A stretch of DNA of 64,000 nucleotides, from contig NZ_JBFAZX010000019.1 in assembly GCF_040689395.1 (NCBI RefSeq), positions 1-64,000 on the forward strand, written 5' to 3'. The translations under genes and the position numbers were made by a program. How positions within the stretch are numbered: position 1 is the stretch's first letter; every line of letters starts with the position of its first letter. Source of the DNA: Dactylosporangium sp040689395. GTDB taxonomy: Bacteria > Actinomycetota > Actinomycetes > Mycobacteriales > Micromonosporaceae. The notes beneath the pieces are model-generated. The model saw only the letters and a program-made list of their open reading frames with translations, was not told the origin of the DNA and made no database searches. This document shows positions 1 to 8,801 of this stretch, in pieces.

Positions 1-76
1 GGGTCTGGGGGGGCCGGGGGGTTTGCTGGGGGGGCGGGGGGGGGGGGGGCACCGGGGGGGGGGGGGCCCCCCCCTT
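1..76. other. Poly-G/poly-C contig edge
   Basis: The first 76 bases consist mostly of long G runs followed by a C run, unlike anything else in the window. This is typical of a poorly resolved assembly end rather than biology. Bases 77-162 carry no convincing gene. The frameshifts in the adjoining pseudogene may partly share this cause. Confidence 0.6.
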
Positions 77-162
77 CGCTCCCCCGCCGGTCGAGCGCTC
101 GACCGGCTTCGCACCCCACGACCCGGCCCCGCCGGACGTCCCACCCTGAGGGCCGTTGAAGC

Positions 163-1007
163 TCAGCCCTGCGGGAGCGACAGGTGCTGGTGGACCAGCT
201 TCCACTCACCGCCGGTCCGCCGGAACACCCGGGTGCCGCGGGAGTGGTACTCCGCCGCCGAGCCGTCCGGTCGCGATACCCGGATCCGGTTCAGGCCCCA
301 GCCGACCGCGAGGTCGCCGTCCACGACGACCCGCAGGTCGAGCACATCCCCGGTGACCGTGTCGTCCGATGCCTGCAGCCCCTGCCGGCACACCTCGCGG
401 ACCGCGTCGATCCCGATGTACTGCAGCGGCGCCACGTGCTCGTAGGACACCACGTCCGCGGCGATCGGCGCCATCAGCGCGTCGAGGTCCTTGCGCGAGG
501 TGGCCGCGAACCAGCGCTCGTGCGCGAGCTCCTGCGGTGAACGGTTCCGTCACCGCTACAACCCCGGGGCGCGGCGGTGGAGGTGCCGAGAATGCCGGCG
601 GTCTCCAGGGCGCTGAAGCCGAGGAGGTGGCGCAGCAGCAGGGCCGCCCGCTGCCGGGCCGGCAGGTGCTGCAGGGCGGCGACGAACGCGAGCGCCATAC
701 CCTCGCGAGCCACCACCCGCGCCTCCGGTAGGGCTCCAGCCAGGCCACCTCGGCGTCCGGGGCCGCGCCCGGCTCCAGGTCGGCCGGCAGCTCCCGGCGC
801 CGGCGGCGCCGCAGCATCGTGAGGCAGCGGTTGGTGGCGATGGTGAACAGCCAGGGGCGCGGCGCATCGCCCGGGATGCCGTCGCGGTGGCGCCAGGCCC
901 GGACCAGAGTTTCCTGCACGGCGTCGTCGGCGTCGTGCACGGAGCCGAGCATCCGGCCTTCGTCCTTCGCGATGTCGCCGAGGGTGATGAGCGCCTCCCG
1001 CAGAGAT
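163..1007 (-). pseudogene. Decayed ECF sigma factor (SigJ-like, SnoaL C-terminal domain)
   Basis: Three frames together give pieces of an extracytoplasmic-function sigma factor. Region 2 is readable as MLGSVHDADDAVQETLVRAW and continues into a typical PWLFTIATNRCL stretch (about 952 down to 725). Region 4 appears in a second frame as LPARQRAALLLRHLLGFSALETAGILGTS (split here: LPARQRAALLLRHL, then LGFSALETAGILGTS; about 716-590). A SnoaL-like C-terminal domain sits in a third frame (about 540-163), ending ...WKLVHQHLSLPQG. The N-terminus before MLGSVHDAD is replaced by unrelated residues after a stop at 1008-1010, and about 15 residues are missing after region 4. So at least two frameshifts and an N-terminal loss are present. 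SigJ-type factors with SnoaL domains are common in actinomycetes. Sequencing error near the contig edge could explain the frameshifts but not the missing N-terminus. Confidence 0.7.
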
Positions 1008-1012
1008 TAGTC

Positions 1013-1040
1013 GGGGCCCGCCGAAATCTCGGCGGGCCCC
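1013..1040 (-). terminator. Strong hairpin, likely bidirectional terminator
   Basis: A perfect 10-bp GC-rich inverted repeat (GGGGCCCGCC / GGCGGGCCCC), extendable to 12 bp, with a loop of about 4-8 nt. It lies 12 bp past the stop of the small gene that ends the PHP operon, so it most likely ends that transcript. No T-run follows, as is usual in actinomycete terminators. Confidence 0.7.
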
Positions 1041-1051
1041 GTGTGCGGGAG

Positions 1052-1435
1052 TCAGTGATCGGTGCAGCAGGGCCGGTTGTTCGGCGGCTCGAACGGCACG
1101 AGCACGCCGTTGCGGGCGAACTGGCAGACCAGCGTGAGCACGCCGTCGCGCCAGACCGGCCGGACGAAGTCCCGCGTGTCGACGAGCATCTCCGCAACCG
1201 CCGTCATGCCACCCAGGACCACGACCTTCTCGATCGCAGACCCGGCCACGATGGCCGAGACCGCGACCGTGCCCGTGAGCCGCTCCGCGCCCTCGAACAA
1301 CACCTGGCGGGCCCCCTCCGGGGGCGTGTCCGCCTCGGTGCCGACGGCGACCTGGCCGCCGTCGAAGTATGTGAACGCGGGGCGGCCGGCCGCCAGGATG
1401 TGGTGGTCGGCCGCCTGGACGTCGGGGAACCGCAT
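1052..1435 (-). CDS. Small protein of unknown function coupled to PHP hydrolase
   Basis: A 127-residue protein that I do not recognise. Its ATG overlaps the TAA of the upstream PHP-domain gene (TAATG), so the two are almost certainly translated together. It starts MRFPDVQAADHHILAAGR and has no signal peptide or membrane segment. The middle is Val/Ala-rich and looks like alternating strands (VAVSAIVAGSAIEKVVVLGG), and the C-terminus ends ...NNRPCCTDH with a Cys pair and a His that could bind metal. The coupling suggests it assists or acts alongside the metallohydrolase, but that is inference. A strong hairpin follows the stop, so this is the last gene of the operon. Confidence 0.75.
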   Translation of the reverse strand: MRFPDVQAADHHILAAGRPAFTYFDGGQVAVGTEADTPPEGARQVLFEGAERLTGTVAVSAIVAGSAIEKVVVLGGMTAVAEMLVDTRDFVRPVWRDGVLTLVCQFARNGVLVPFEPPNNRPCCTDH

Positions 1436-3156
1436 TACCGCGGGAAGACCCAGATCGGGTTCGCGTAGAACCAGAGGTCCTTCCACGGGTCGGCGTCGCC
1501 GAGCACGTCGATCGCCGGGCCGACCGGGTCGATCGCCGCGCCGAGGTAGCCGGGGGCGGTGCGGTTGCCGTCGGTGCCGCGCAGGCGGACGTAGAACGGC
1601 TTGTCGGCCGGGCCGAGGTCGTAGGTGAACGACACGGTGCCGGTCGACTTGTTGACCTCGAAGCTCTTCACGACCTTGGTGTTCGGGGCCGTGAAGGAGT
1701 CCTGGTCGGCGACCGGGCCGGTGACCTCGCCCCGGATGACGTCGACGCGGGCCAGGGCCGGCACGAAGTTCGCCCAGTTCGCCTTGTTGGCCAGGTTGAT
1801 CCTGATGACCAGCTCGGCGCTCTGGCCGCGGCGCACCACCAGCGAGTCGCCGAGGGTGACGCCGAACGGGGTGCCCTTGACACGCACCTGCACGTCGAGG
1901 CCGCTGATCAGGCCGCCGTGGTCGACCCAGACACGCCCGGCCCGCAGGGCGTCCATGACCGCCTGGTAGCTGAAGTTGCGCGCGCCGACGTGGGTGCGGC
2001 TGTAGAAGCCCGGCCAGAAGTCGCCCGGGGTCAGGCTGGTCGGCTGCCCGTACACCGGGTCGAAGTGGAACCCGTTGGTGTTGAAGTCGGTGTTGCCCGG
2101 GCGCTTCGCCGTCTCCTCGTACACCACGTGCGAGTCCGAGTTGGCGCTGATCCACCAGGTCTTGCCCTCGGCCAGGAGGCTGTCCCAGAGACCGCCGACG
2201 GTCGAGGTCATCCAGTCGAAGCCGCCCCAGGTGCGGTAGCTCTCCAGTGGGTAGCCGGGGAAGGACTTGGCGTTGGGGGCGTTCTCGTAGAAGCCGCGGC
2301 CGGCGCCGCCACCGTTGGGCTTGGCGATGCCTGCGGCCTGGTGGCCCGGGGCGCCCTCGAAGCCGATCGCGATCCTCGGGTTGGCGTCGCGCCAGCCGCG
2401 GATCTCATGCGGCGAGTCGACGCCGTTGCGGGCCGGGTGGTTGGCCAGGAACAGCGCATCCTGGACCCTGCGCTTGGTGACCTGGTCGCCGAGGAACTTG
2501 ACGCCGGCGATGGCCAAGGCCTCGGTGACCGCGTTCGGGTCGACCGCGCCGACGACCGAACCGTCGAACGTGCCCTCGAACTCCTTGAGCACGGCGAGCT
2601 CGTTGGCGCCCGGGTGCACGAAGACCGTGCCGTGCTCCGCGGCCGGGATGTTCCACTCCAGGCCCTGGAAGACGAGCATGTCCTTGTAGTCGTCGCGGGC
2701 GGCGCGGATCAGCGGGTTGACCTTGTCCACGCCGATCTTGGAGTGCTGGACGGTGCCGTGGTCGGTGATGACCATCCAGTCCAGGCCGTAGGCGGAGGCG
2801 TGCTTGACGTGGTCGTCGACCCGGTACATGCCGTCGCTGCTGAACTGGGTGTGGATGTGGTGGTCGCCGGCGAGCCATTTGTAGTTGTTGAACGTCGGGC
2901 GGCCGTGCCCGTGGCGGTCCCGGCCGTCGAAGTCGTGCTCGTCGCCGCCGTGGGCGTGGGCGACGCCGGCGTTGGCCAGCGCGCCGCCCGCGGCGGCGGC
3001 CGCGCCCAGCAGGCCGGCGCGGCGCAGGAAGCCGCGGCGGGAGACGTCGCCGGGGGAGAGCTCGCTGTCCGGGATCGACGCGTCGAGCACCGCGGGCACG
3101 TCGCCGGCGGCCTGCGGCATGTCCTCGTGGTGATGGTGGTGGTGGCCGTGACCCAT
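1435..3156 (-). CDS. Tat-exported PHP-domain metallohydrolase
   Basis: A 573-residue protein of the PHP superfamily (CehA/McbA-like), whose members are metal-dependent phosphoesterases or hydrolases. The N-terminus is unusual: a natural His cluster (GHGHHHHHH, residues 2-10), then about 30 residues before a twin-arginine motif SRRGFLRRAG near 39-48, a hydrophobic Ala-rich stretch and a likely AHA cleavage site near 68. PHP metal motifs are visible as DHHIH (98-102) and TDHG (131-134), with a further NSDSH motif in the C-terminal half. It should therefore be folded and metal-loaded before export. The ATG is preceded by GGAG. The substrate is unknown. The His stretch could act as a metal store for the active site, which is speculation. 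It forms an operon with the overlapping small gene downstream. Confidence 0.85.
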   Translation of the reverse strand: MGHGHHHHHHEDMPQAAGDVPAVLDASIPDSELSPGDVSRRGFLRRAGLLGAAAAAGGALANAGVAHAHGGDEHDFDGRDRHGHGRPTFNNYKWLAGDHHIHTQFSSDGMYRVDDHVKHASAYGLDWMVITDHGTVQHSKIGVDKVNPLIRAARDDYKDMLVFQGLEWNIPAAEHGTVFVHPGANELAVLKEFEGTFDGSVVGAVDPNAVTEALAIAGVKFLGDQVTKRRVQDALFLANHPARNGVDSPHEIRGWRDANPRIAIGFEGAPGHQAAGIAKPNGGGAGRGFYENAPNAKSFPGYPLESYRTWGGFDWMTSTVGGLWDSLLAEGKTWWISANSDSHVVYEETAKRPGNTDFNTNGFHFDPVYGQPTSLTPGDFWPGFYSRTHVGARNFSYQAVMDALRAGRVWVDHGGLISGLDVQVRVKGTPFGVTLGDSLVVRRGQSAELVIRINLANKANWANFVPALARVDVIRGEVTGPVADQDSFTAPNTKVVKSFEVNKSTGTVSFTYDLGPADKPFYVRLRGTDGNRTAPGYLGAAIDPVGPAIDVLGDADPWKDLWFYANPIWVFPR

Positions 3157-3231
3157 GGAGGCTCCGTTTCGGGTTGATGGTCCTCACGGGCGAATCTCGA
3201 CGCTGATTCCGAACAACAGGTAGCGATACGC

Positions 3232-3954
3232 CTATGTCCGAGCGAACTTCAGCACGATCACGGCGGCGGCGAGCATTAAGCCAACGACTATCACCGATAC
3301 ATCAGACCAGCTGAAATGCGTTTCCCGGGCGATGGTGCGCGGGCCGCCACGGTCGAACCCGCGCGCCTCCATCGCCGTCGCCAGCCGGATGCCCCGCCGG
3401 ATGGCGGCCACCAGAAGCCCGAAGAGCGTGGAGAAGAGCCCGGCCCTGGTACCGCGGGCCCGCCGCGCCAGCCGGATCAGCCGGTACTCGTCGGCCAGCA
3501 ACGGCGCCAGTCGCAGCGCGGCCAGCGCGCCGATCGCGAAGCGCGGCGAGACCCGCAGGTGCGCCACGAGCGAGTCGGCCAGGTCGGTCGGGTCGATCGT
3601 GGCGAACACCACGAAGCCGGGCAGCCCGATGGCGAGCAGGCGCAGCGCGTATCCGACGGCGTTCTCGCGCACGTCGAGGCCCGCACCGCCGAGACTGAGG
3701 TGGGCGAGGACCGGCGAGTCCCGTGAGCCGAGCAGCACGGTGAAGACGAAGATGCCGGCCGCGGAGGCGAGGATCGGCCAGCCGCGCCGCAACAGGGCGC
3801 CGGGGGAGACGCCGGTCAGCGGCAGCGCCGCCAGCAGCGCCCCGATCACGGTCAGCGACGCGACGGGGTCGAGGGTGCTCACCACGGCCGCGGTCACCAG
3901 CAGCGCGGCGAGCAGCTTCGCGGTGGCGTCGCGCCGGCCCAGCCAGGTGCTCAC
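3232..3954 (-). CDS. ecfT: ECF transporter transmembrane T component
   Basis: A 240-residue membrane protein with several hydrophobic helices, forming the energy-coupling T subunit of an ECF vitamin transporter in the cytoplasmic membrane. Two Ala-Arg-Gly type coupling motifs are visible, RLARRARG near residue 165 and AMEARGF near 197. In the family these transmit ATP hydrolysis from the ATPases to the S component. The GTG start overlaps the TGA of the ATPase gene (GTGA). It is the last gene of the TPP-riboswitch-controlled S-A-T operon, so thiamine or a thiamine precursor is the likely cargo. Confidence 0.9.
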   Translation of the reverse strand: MSTWLGRRDATAKLLAALLVTAAVVSTLDPVASLTVIGALLAALPLTGVSPGALLRRGWPILASAAGIFVFTVLLGSRDSPVLAHLSLGGAGLDVRENAVGYALRLLAIGLPGFVVFATIDPTDLADSLVAHLRVSPRFAIGALAALRLAPLLADEYRLIRLARRARGTRAGLFSTLFGLLVAAIRRGIRLATAMEARGFDRGGPRTIARETHFSWSDVSVIVVGLMLAAAVIVLKFART

Positions 3955-5291
3955 CGCGTCAGCTCCAGCCGCCGGTCGCCGATCGCGGCGACGAACTGCG
4001 GGTCATGGGTGACCAGCACCAGCGCCCGCCCCTCGTCGCGCAGGTCGGCCAGCAGGGTGACCAGCTCGCGCCAGGTGCGCAGGTCCTGGCCGAACGTCGG
4101 CTCGTCGAGCACCAGCACTCGCGGTGCCGCCGCCAGCGCGGTCGCCACGCTGAGGCGCCGCTGCTCCCCGCCGGAGAGGGTGAACGGGTTGGCCAGCGCC
4201 AGCCGGTCCAGGTAGAGGCGGGACAGCAGCTCGTCGACGGTGGCTGGGGACGCGCCGCCCAGCGCGAGCTCGGCCCGCACGGTGTCGGTCACGAACTGGT
4301 GCTCCGGGTTCTGGAACACCGAGCCGATCCGTCCGGCCAGCCGGGCCGCCCGCCAGCGGTGCGGTGGGCGGGCGGCGTCCGGGCCGGCGAGCGCCGGCGC
4401 GGCCACGACCCGGCCGCGGGTGGGTCGGGTCAGCCCGCCGAGCAGCAGGGCCAGGGTGGTCTTGCCGGCGCCGTTCGGGCCCTCGACGGCGAGGGCCTGC
4501 CCGCCCAGTACGACCTCGTCGATCGTCTTGTCCGTGTGCGCCAGTCCCAGCCCCTCGGCGGTGAGCAGCGCCTCGCCGGGCGGCCCAGGCGCCTTGCGGG
4601 CCGGCATCGGCAACGACCCGGGCGCGGCCGGCGTCCACACCGCGTCGGGGTCCTCGCCGATGACGATCGTGCGGTCGACCAGCGGCAGCGCCTCGTCGAC
4701 CCGGTGCTCGACGAGCACCATCGTCGCGTCGAGGTCCTGCAGCGCCTTGGCGATGGCGGTGCGAACCAGCTGCGCGCCCTCCGGGTCGAGGTTTGCGGTC
4801 GGCTCGTCAAGCAGCAGCAGCCCGGGGCGCAGCGCGATGACCCCGGCGATGGCCAGCCGCTGCTGCTCGCCGCCGGACAGGGCCGCGGTGCCCCGGTCGC
4901 GGCCGTAGGGGAAGCCCACCGCCGCCAGGGCCGCGTCGACCCGGGGCCAGATCTCCGCGCGCGGCACGCCCCGGTTCTCCAGGCCGAACGCGACGTCGTC
5001 GCCGGCCCGGCTCATGACCAGCTGGGTCTGCGGGTCCTGGAACACGATGCCGGTCTCGCCGCGCCGCTGCTGGGCGGGGCGGCCGTCGATGAGGATCTCG
5101 CCCTCCTGCTCGCCGGAGTCCTCGGCGAGCAGGCCGGCCATCGCGGCGAGCACGGTGGACTTGCCCGCACCCGAGGCGCCCTGTAACAGCACCCGCTCGC
5201 CGTGCTCGATGCGCAGGTCGAGGTGGCGGACCGCCCAGGCCTTGCGGCCGGCGTGCCGCCACCCGAACCCGCGGAACTCGACGGTGCTCAG
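3951..5291 (-). CDS. Fused double ATPase of ECF transporter
   Basis: Two ABC ATPase domains in one chain of about 446 residues. The first has Walker A GASGAGKS, signature LSGGEQQR and Walker B LLLLDEPTANLD. The second has GPNGAGKT, LSGGEQRR and VLVLDEPTFGQD. This single-chain arrangement replaces separate EcfA and EcfA' subunits and matches the YkoD type of thiamine-related ECF transporters. The reading frame opens much further upstream inside the S gene. No ATG, GTG or TTG lies near the domain start, so I chose the CTG that overlaps the S-component TGA (CTGA), followed by STVEFRGFGW. The start is therefore uncertain. The stop overlaps the T-component start. Confidence 0.88.
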   Translation of the reverse strand: MSTVEFRGFGWRHAGRKAWAVRHLDLRIEHGERVLLQGASGAGKSTVLAAMAGLLAEDSGEQEGEILIDGRPAQQRRGETGIVFQDPQTQLVMSRAGDDVAFGLENRGVPRAEIWPRVDAALAAVGFPYGRDRGTAALSGGEQQRLAIAGVIALRPGLLLLDEPTANLDPEGAQLVRTAIAKALQDLDATMVLVEHRVDEALPLVDRTIVIGEDPDAVWTPAAPGSLPMPARKAPGPPGEALLTAEGLGLAHTDKTIDEVVLGGQALAVEGPNGAGKTTLALLLGGLTRPTRGRVVAAPALAGPDAARPPHRWRAARLAGRIGSVFQNPEHQFVTDTVRAELALGGASPATVDELLSRLYLDRLALANPFTLSGGEQRRLSVATALAAAPRVLVLDEPTFGQDLRTWRELVTLLADLRDEGRALVLVTHDPQFVAAIGDRRLELTR

Positions 5292-5860
5292 ACCGCGACC
5301 CGCTCCCGGCCGGAGGGGAAGCGGTCCAGCACACCGGTCTTCGACAGGGCGCGCTGCAGGGCCCAGCTCCCGGCGCCGGCGATCACCACGCCGCTGACGA
5401 CGACGATCGCGGCGTAGGTCCACTTCTGCCCGGCGGTGAAGGTGTCGCCGTAGTAGACACTTAGGTCGAACAGCGCCGCGCCGAGGCCGGCCAGGCCACC
5501 CGCGACCAGGGCGTTGCCCAGCCGGTACCCGCGGTAGCCGGTCGCCGCGAAGCCGAACTCGCCGCCGATGCCCTGCACCAGGCCGGACACCACCACCGTG
5601 AGGCCCCAGGCCGAGCCGAACAGCGCCGAGACGGTCGCGGCGACGATCTCGGTGTAGAGCCCGGCGCCGGGCTTACGGATGACCAGCGGGCCGAGCACCG
5701 CCGGGACCAGCCACACGCCGTAGATCACGGCGCGCCACGGCAGCGCGAAGCTGCTCTCCAGCGCGGTCCACACGTTGTTCCACGCGTAGAAGACCGCGGC
5801 GAAGGCCACGGCGATGATCGACGCGACGACGATGTCGACGGTGCGCCAACGGGTCTGCAT
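5288..5860 (-). CDS. ykoE: ECF transporter S component (YkoE family, thiamine/HMP)
   Basis: A 190-residue membrane protein with about five to six hydrophobic helices and a conserved aromatic opening (FYAWNNVWTALESSF, around 24-38). This matches the YkoE substrate-binding subunits of ECF transporters for thiamine or its hydroxymethylpyrimidine moiety. The ATG has a strong AGGAGG site 8 nt upstream. The TPP riboswitch in its leader supports thiamine-type cargo. The S gene comes first, then the fused ATPase and the T component, each overlapping the next by 4 bp. Substrate choice between thiamine and HMP cannot be decided here. Confidence 0.88.
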   Translation of the reverse strand: MQTRWRTVDIVVASIIAVAFAAVFYAWNNVWTALESSFALPWRAVIYGVWLVPAVLGPLVIRKPGAGLYTEIVAATVSALFGSAWGLTVVVSGLVQGIGGEFGFAATGYRGYRLGNALVAGGLAGLGAALFDLSVYYGDTFTAGQKWTYAAIVVVSGVVIAGAGSWALQRALSKTGVLDRFPSGRERVAV

Positions 5861-5958
5861 TGGTGATACCTCCTAGTTCGGGGGTGAACCAGAAGGAGAC
5901 GCGACGCCACGCCCGCCGCATGAACGGACGGACGTGGCGGCTTGCGTGAGGTGACCGA

Positions 5959-6044
<86 letters not shown>

Positions 6045-6106
6045 GCCGGATGTGCAGTTGTTTTCCGACGGTAACAGTGAACGTTGTTGACCCCTAGTCT
6101 CTGGTC

Positions 6107-6497
6107 ATGAAAATCACGGCGCGCTCGCTGACGTTCGACGTGGTGGCCGGTGGTCCGATGGACGGGGACCCGGTACTGCTGCTGCACGGACGGCTTCCCC
6201 CAGCACAGCGGCGAGTGGGCGGCCGTCACCCCGGCGCTGCACGCCGCCGGCCTGCGCACCCACGCCCTCGATCAGCGGGGCGTCTCACCCGGCGCACCAC
6301 CGACCCCGAGCAGCGCGAGCGCTCCGTACGTGTGGAGCGACGGCGACCGGGCCATCGGCGCCACGGCCGCCCGCACCTGCGCCGAGCACGTGGACGCGGA
6401 CTACCGGTTCGTCCGGCTTGCGGGGATCAGTCACTGGATCCCCGATTAGGCGCCATCTGAGGTCGCCGAGGCGATCCTGGCCCGCTGCCTCGCCTGA
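6107..6497 (+). pseudogene. Broken alpha/beta hydrolase
   Basis: The start reads MKITARSLTFDVVAGGPMDG then DPVLLLHG, and the family sequence continues in another frame as FPQHSGEWAAVTPALHAAG. The break is an exact 4-bp tandem duplication, ACGG at 6186-6189 and again at 6190-6193; removing one copy restores the frame. After LDQRGVSPGA the middle of the fold, including the nucleophile elbow, is missing, and the sequence jumps to a C-terminal part with the catalytic-His region GISHWIPD. A TAG at 6447 then interrupts it, and the original end (EVAEAILARCLA) is still readable to 6497. The gene is clearly dead. Confidence 0.85.
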
Positions 6498-6576
6498 GGC
6501 ATGGCGAACGCTACCGGTGGGTAATAACCTGGCCGTAGGTTGCTCTACACCTAGGACCGTCTACCTGGGGGTGGCC

Positions 6577-8481
6577 ATGGTTTCCACGTCGGTGCGCGCG
6601 GAGCGGGAAGCGCGCAAGGTCATCGAGGAGAGCCGCGAGACCGAGTGGAAGAAGCCCAGCTTCGGCAAGGAGCTCTTCCTCGGCCGGTTGCGCCTCGATC
6701 TCATCGACCCGTTGCCGGAGCTCGACCCGGCCGCCGAGGCTCGCGGCGCCGAGTTCCAGGCGAAGCTCGCCGCGTACCTGTCCGCCGAGGTCGACGGCCA
6801 GCAGATCGAGCGCGACGCGCGCATCCCGGACGAGGTCCTGCGCTCGCTGGGCGAGCTGGGTGCCTTCGGGATGAAGATCGACGAGGAGTACGGCGGGCTC
6901 GGCCTGACCAATCTCGACTACTGCCGCGCGCTGATGCTCACCGGCTCGGTCAACCCGTCCATCGGCGCGCTGCTGTCGGCGCACCAGTCCATCGGCGTGC
7001 CGCAGCCGCTCAAGCTGGTCGGCACGGACGAGCAGAAGCAGCGCTTCCTGCCCCGGCTGGCCGGCGGCGAGGTGTCGGCGTTCCTGCTCACCGAGCCCGA
7101 GGTGGGCTCCTACCCGGCGAATCTGCGCACCTCGGCGGTACCGACGCCGGAGGGTGACTACCTGCTCAACGGCGTCAAGCTGTGGGCGACCAACGGCACC
7201 CTGGCCACGCTGTTCGTGGTCATGGCGCTGGTGCCCAGGAGCGAGGGGCACCGCGGCGGCATCACCGCGTTCGTGGTCGAGGGTGACGCGCCCGGCGTGA
7301 CGGTCGAGCGGCGCAACGCGTTCATGGGGCTGCGCGGCCTGGAGAACTCCGTCACCCGCTTCCACGACGTGCGGGTGCCGGCCGCGAACGTCATCGGCGG
7401 CGAGGGCCACGGCCTGCGCGTCGCGCTGAGCACGCTCAACACCGGGCGGCTGTCGCTGCCCGCGATGTGCGTCGGGGCCGGCAAGTGGTGCCTCGGTGTG
7501 GCGCGCGAGTGGGCCGCCGAGCGGGTGCAGATGGGCCGGCCGATCGGCGCCTACGAGGCGATCGAGAAGAAGATCGCGTTCATGGCCGGGTCGACGTACG
7601 GCATGGAGGCGATGCTCGAGGTCTCCTGCCGCCTGGCCGACGACAACCGCAACGACATCCGCATCGAGGCGGCGCTGGTCAAGCTCTACGCCACGGAGCT
7701 TGCCTGGAGGATCGCCGACGACCTGGTGCAGATCCGGGGCGGGCGCGGCTACGAGACCGCCGACTCGCTCGCCGCCCGCGGCGAGCGCGCGATCCCGGCC
7801 GAGCAGATGCTGCGCGACCTGCGGATCAATCGGATCTTCGAGGGCTCGACCGAGATCATGCACCTGGCCATCGCCCGCGAGGCCGTCGACGCGCACCTGT
7901 CCGTCGCCGGGGATCTCATCGACCCCGAGGCCGGCCTCGGGCGCAAGGCGAAGGCGGCCGGGCGGGCCGGCGGCTTCTACGCGAAGTGGCTGCCGACGCT
8001 CGTGGCCGGCAAGGGGCAGCTGCCGGGCGGTTACGCAGAGTTCGGGCCGCTCGCCGGGCACCTGCGCTACGTCGAGCGGGCCTCGCGCCGGCTCGCCCGC
8101 GAGACCTTCTACGGGATGGCCCGCTGGCAGGGCAGGCTCGAGCGCAAGCAGGGCTTCCTCGGCCGGGTCGTGGACATCGGGGCGGAGCTGTTCGCGATGT
8201 CGGCGGCGTGCGTGAAGGCCCGAGCCGAGCGCGCGGAGCGCCCGGAGGGTGTGGAGCTGGCCGACCTGTTCTGCCGGCAGGCGACGCTGCGGGCCGAGGC
8301 GTTCTTCCGCGAGTTGTGGGACAACGCCGACGCCGTCGAGGCGTCCGCGGCCAAGCGCGTCCTGCGGGGGCGCTACCGCTCGCTCGAGGACGGCATCGTG
8401 CCACCGCCCCCCGCCGGCGCCTGGACCGCCGACTGGGCCCCGGGCCCGTCGACGGCGCAGGACGTGCGCCGCCGGTTCTAA
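6577..8481 (+). CDS. Long-form acyl-CoA dehydrogenase
   Basis: A 634-residue flavoenzyme of the acyl-CoA dehydrogenase family, which introduces the alpha,beta double bond in acyl-CoA esters and passes electrons to ETF. The helical N-terminal domain, the beta-domain motif FLLTEPEVGSYPAN with LNGVKLWATNG, and the C-terminal helical domain motif INRIFEGSTEIMHLAIARE are in order. The FEGSTE segment corresponds to the substrate-site signature and probably the catalytic Glu. At 634 residues it is far longer than the usual 380-400. The extra roughly 170 C-terminal residues resemble the very-long-chain/ACAD9-like class. A GTG two codons upstream is an alternative start; a GGGGG stretch is the likely ribosome site. 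It stands alone, convergent with the ArsR gene. Confidence 0.9.
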   Translation: MVSTSVRAEREARKVIEESRETEWKKPSFGKELFLGRLRLDLIDPLPELDPAAEARGAEFQAKLAAYLSAEVDGQQIERDARIPDEVLRSLGELGAFGMKIDEEYGGLGLTNLDYCRALMLTGSVNPSIGALLSAHQSIGVPQPLKLVGTDEQKQRFLPRLAGGEVSAFLLTEPEVGSYPANLRTSAVPTPEGDYLLNGVKLWATNGTLATLFVVMALVPRSEGHRGGITAFVVEGDAPGVTVERRNAFMGLRGLENSVTRFHDVRVPAANVIGGEGHGLRVALSTLNTGRLSLPAMCVGAGKWCLGVAREWAAERVQMGRPIGAYEAIEKKIAFMAGSTYGMEAMLEVSCRLADDNRNDIRIEAALVKLYATELAWRIADDLVQIRGGRGYETADSLAARGERAIPAEQMLRDLRINRIFEGSTEIMHLAIAREAVDAHLSVAGDLIDPEAGLGRKAKAAGRAGGFYAKWLPTLVAGKGQLPGGYAEFGPLAGHLRYVERASRRLARETFYGMARWQGRLERKQGFLGRVVDIGAELFAMSAACVKARAERAERPEGVELADLFCRQATLRAEAFFRELWDNADAVEASAAKRVLRGRYRSLEDGIVPPPPAGAWTADWAPGPSTAQDVRRRF

Positions 8482-8510
8482 GTCCTGGATCGGCTCCGGA
8501 CCGAGCTCCG

Positions 8511-8801
8511 CTAACGGTCCTCCCGGACGTGGCTCACCGCGTCAGCCACGATGTGCGCGACATGCTCATCGATCAGAGTGTATGCAATCTCTCGGCCCCG
8601 GCGTGCCCCGCGCACCACGCCGGCGCCGCGCAGGACGCGCAGATGCTGCGAGACGAGGGGCTGCGGCGCGCCGAGCGTCTCGACCAGCTCGTGCACGCAG
8701 CGGGGGCCGTCGGCGAGCTCGGTGACGATCCGGATCCGCAGCGGTGCCGACAGGGCTCGCAGTAGCTCGCCGGCCGCCTCGTAGCTGTCAGGCCCCGGCA
8801 T
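8511..8801 (-). CDS. ArsR-family metal-responsive repressor
   Basis: A 96-residue winged-helix protein with the ArsR signature: LRALSAPLRIRIVTELADG followed by the recognition helix PQPLVSQHLRVLRGAGVV and the wing GARRGREIAYTL. The C-terminal helix holds DEHVAHIVADAVSH, with Asp, Glu and His residues that could form the alpha-5 zinc site known in SmtB/CzrA-type sensors. Its ATG lies inside the end of the permease gene (14-bp overlap), so it is co-transcribed with the zinc-type transporter and probably represses it or a related gene. A short inverted repeat (GGACCG/CGGTCC, 8498-8520) overlapping its stop may end both convergent transcripts. Confidence 0.88.
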   Translation of the reverse strand: MPGPDSYEAAGELLRALSAPLRIRIVTELADGPRCVHELVETLGAPQPLVSQHLRVLRGAGVVRGARRGREIAYTLIDEHVAHIVADAVSHVREDR

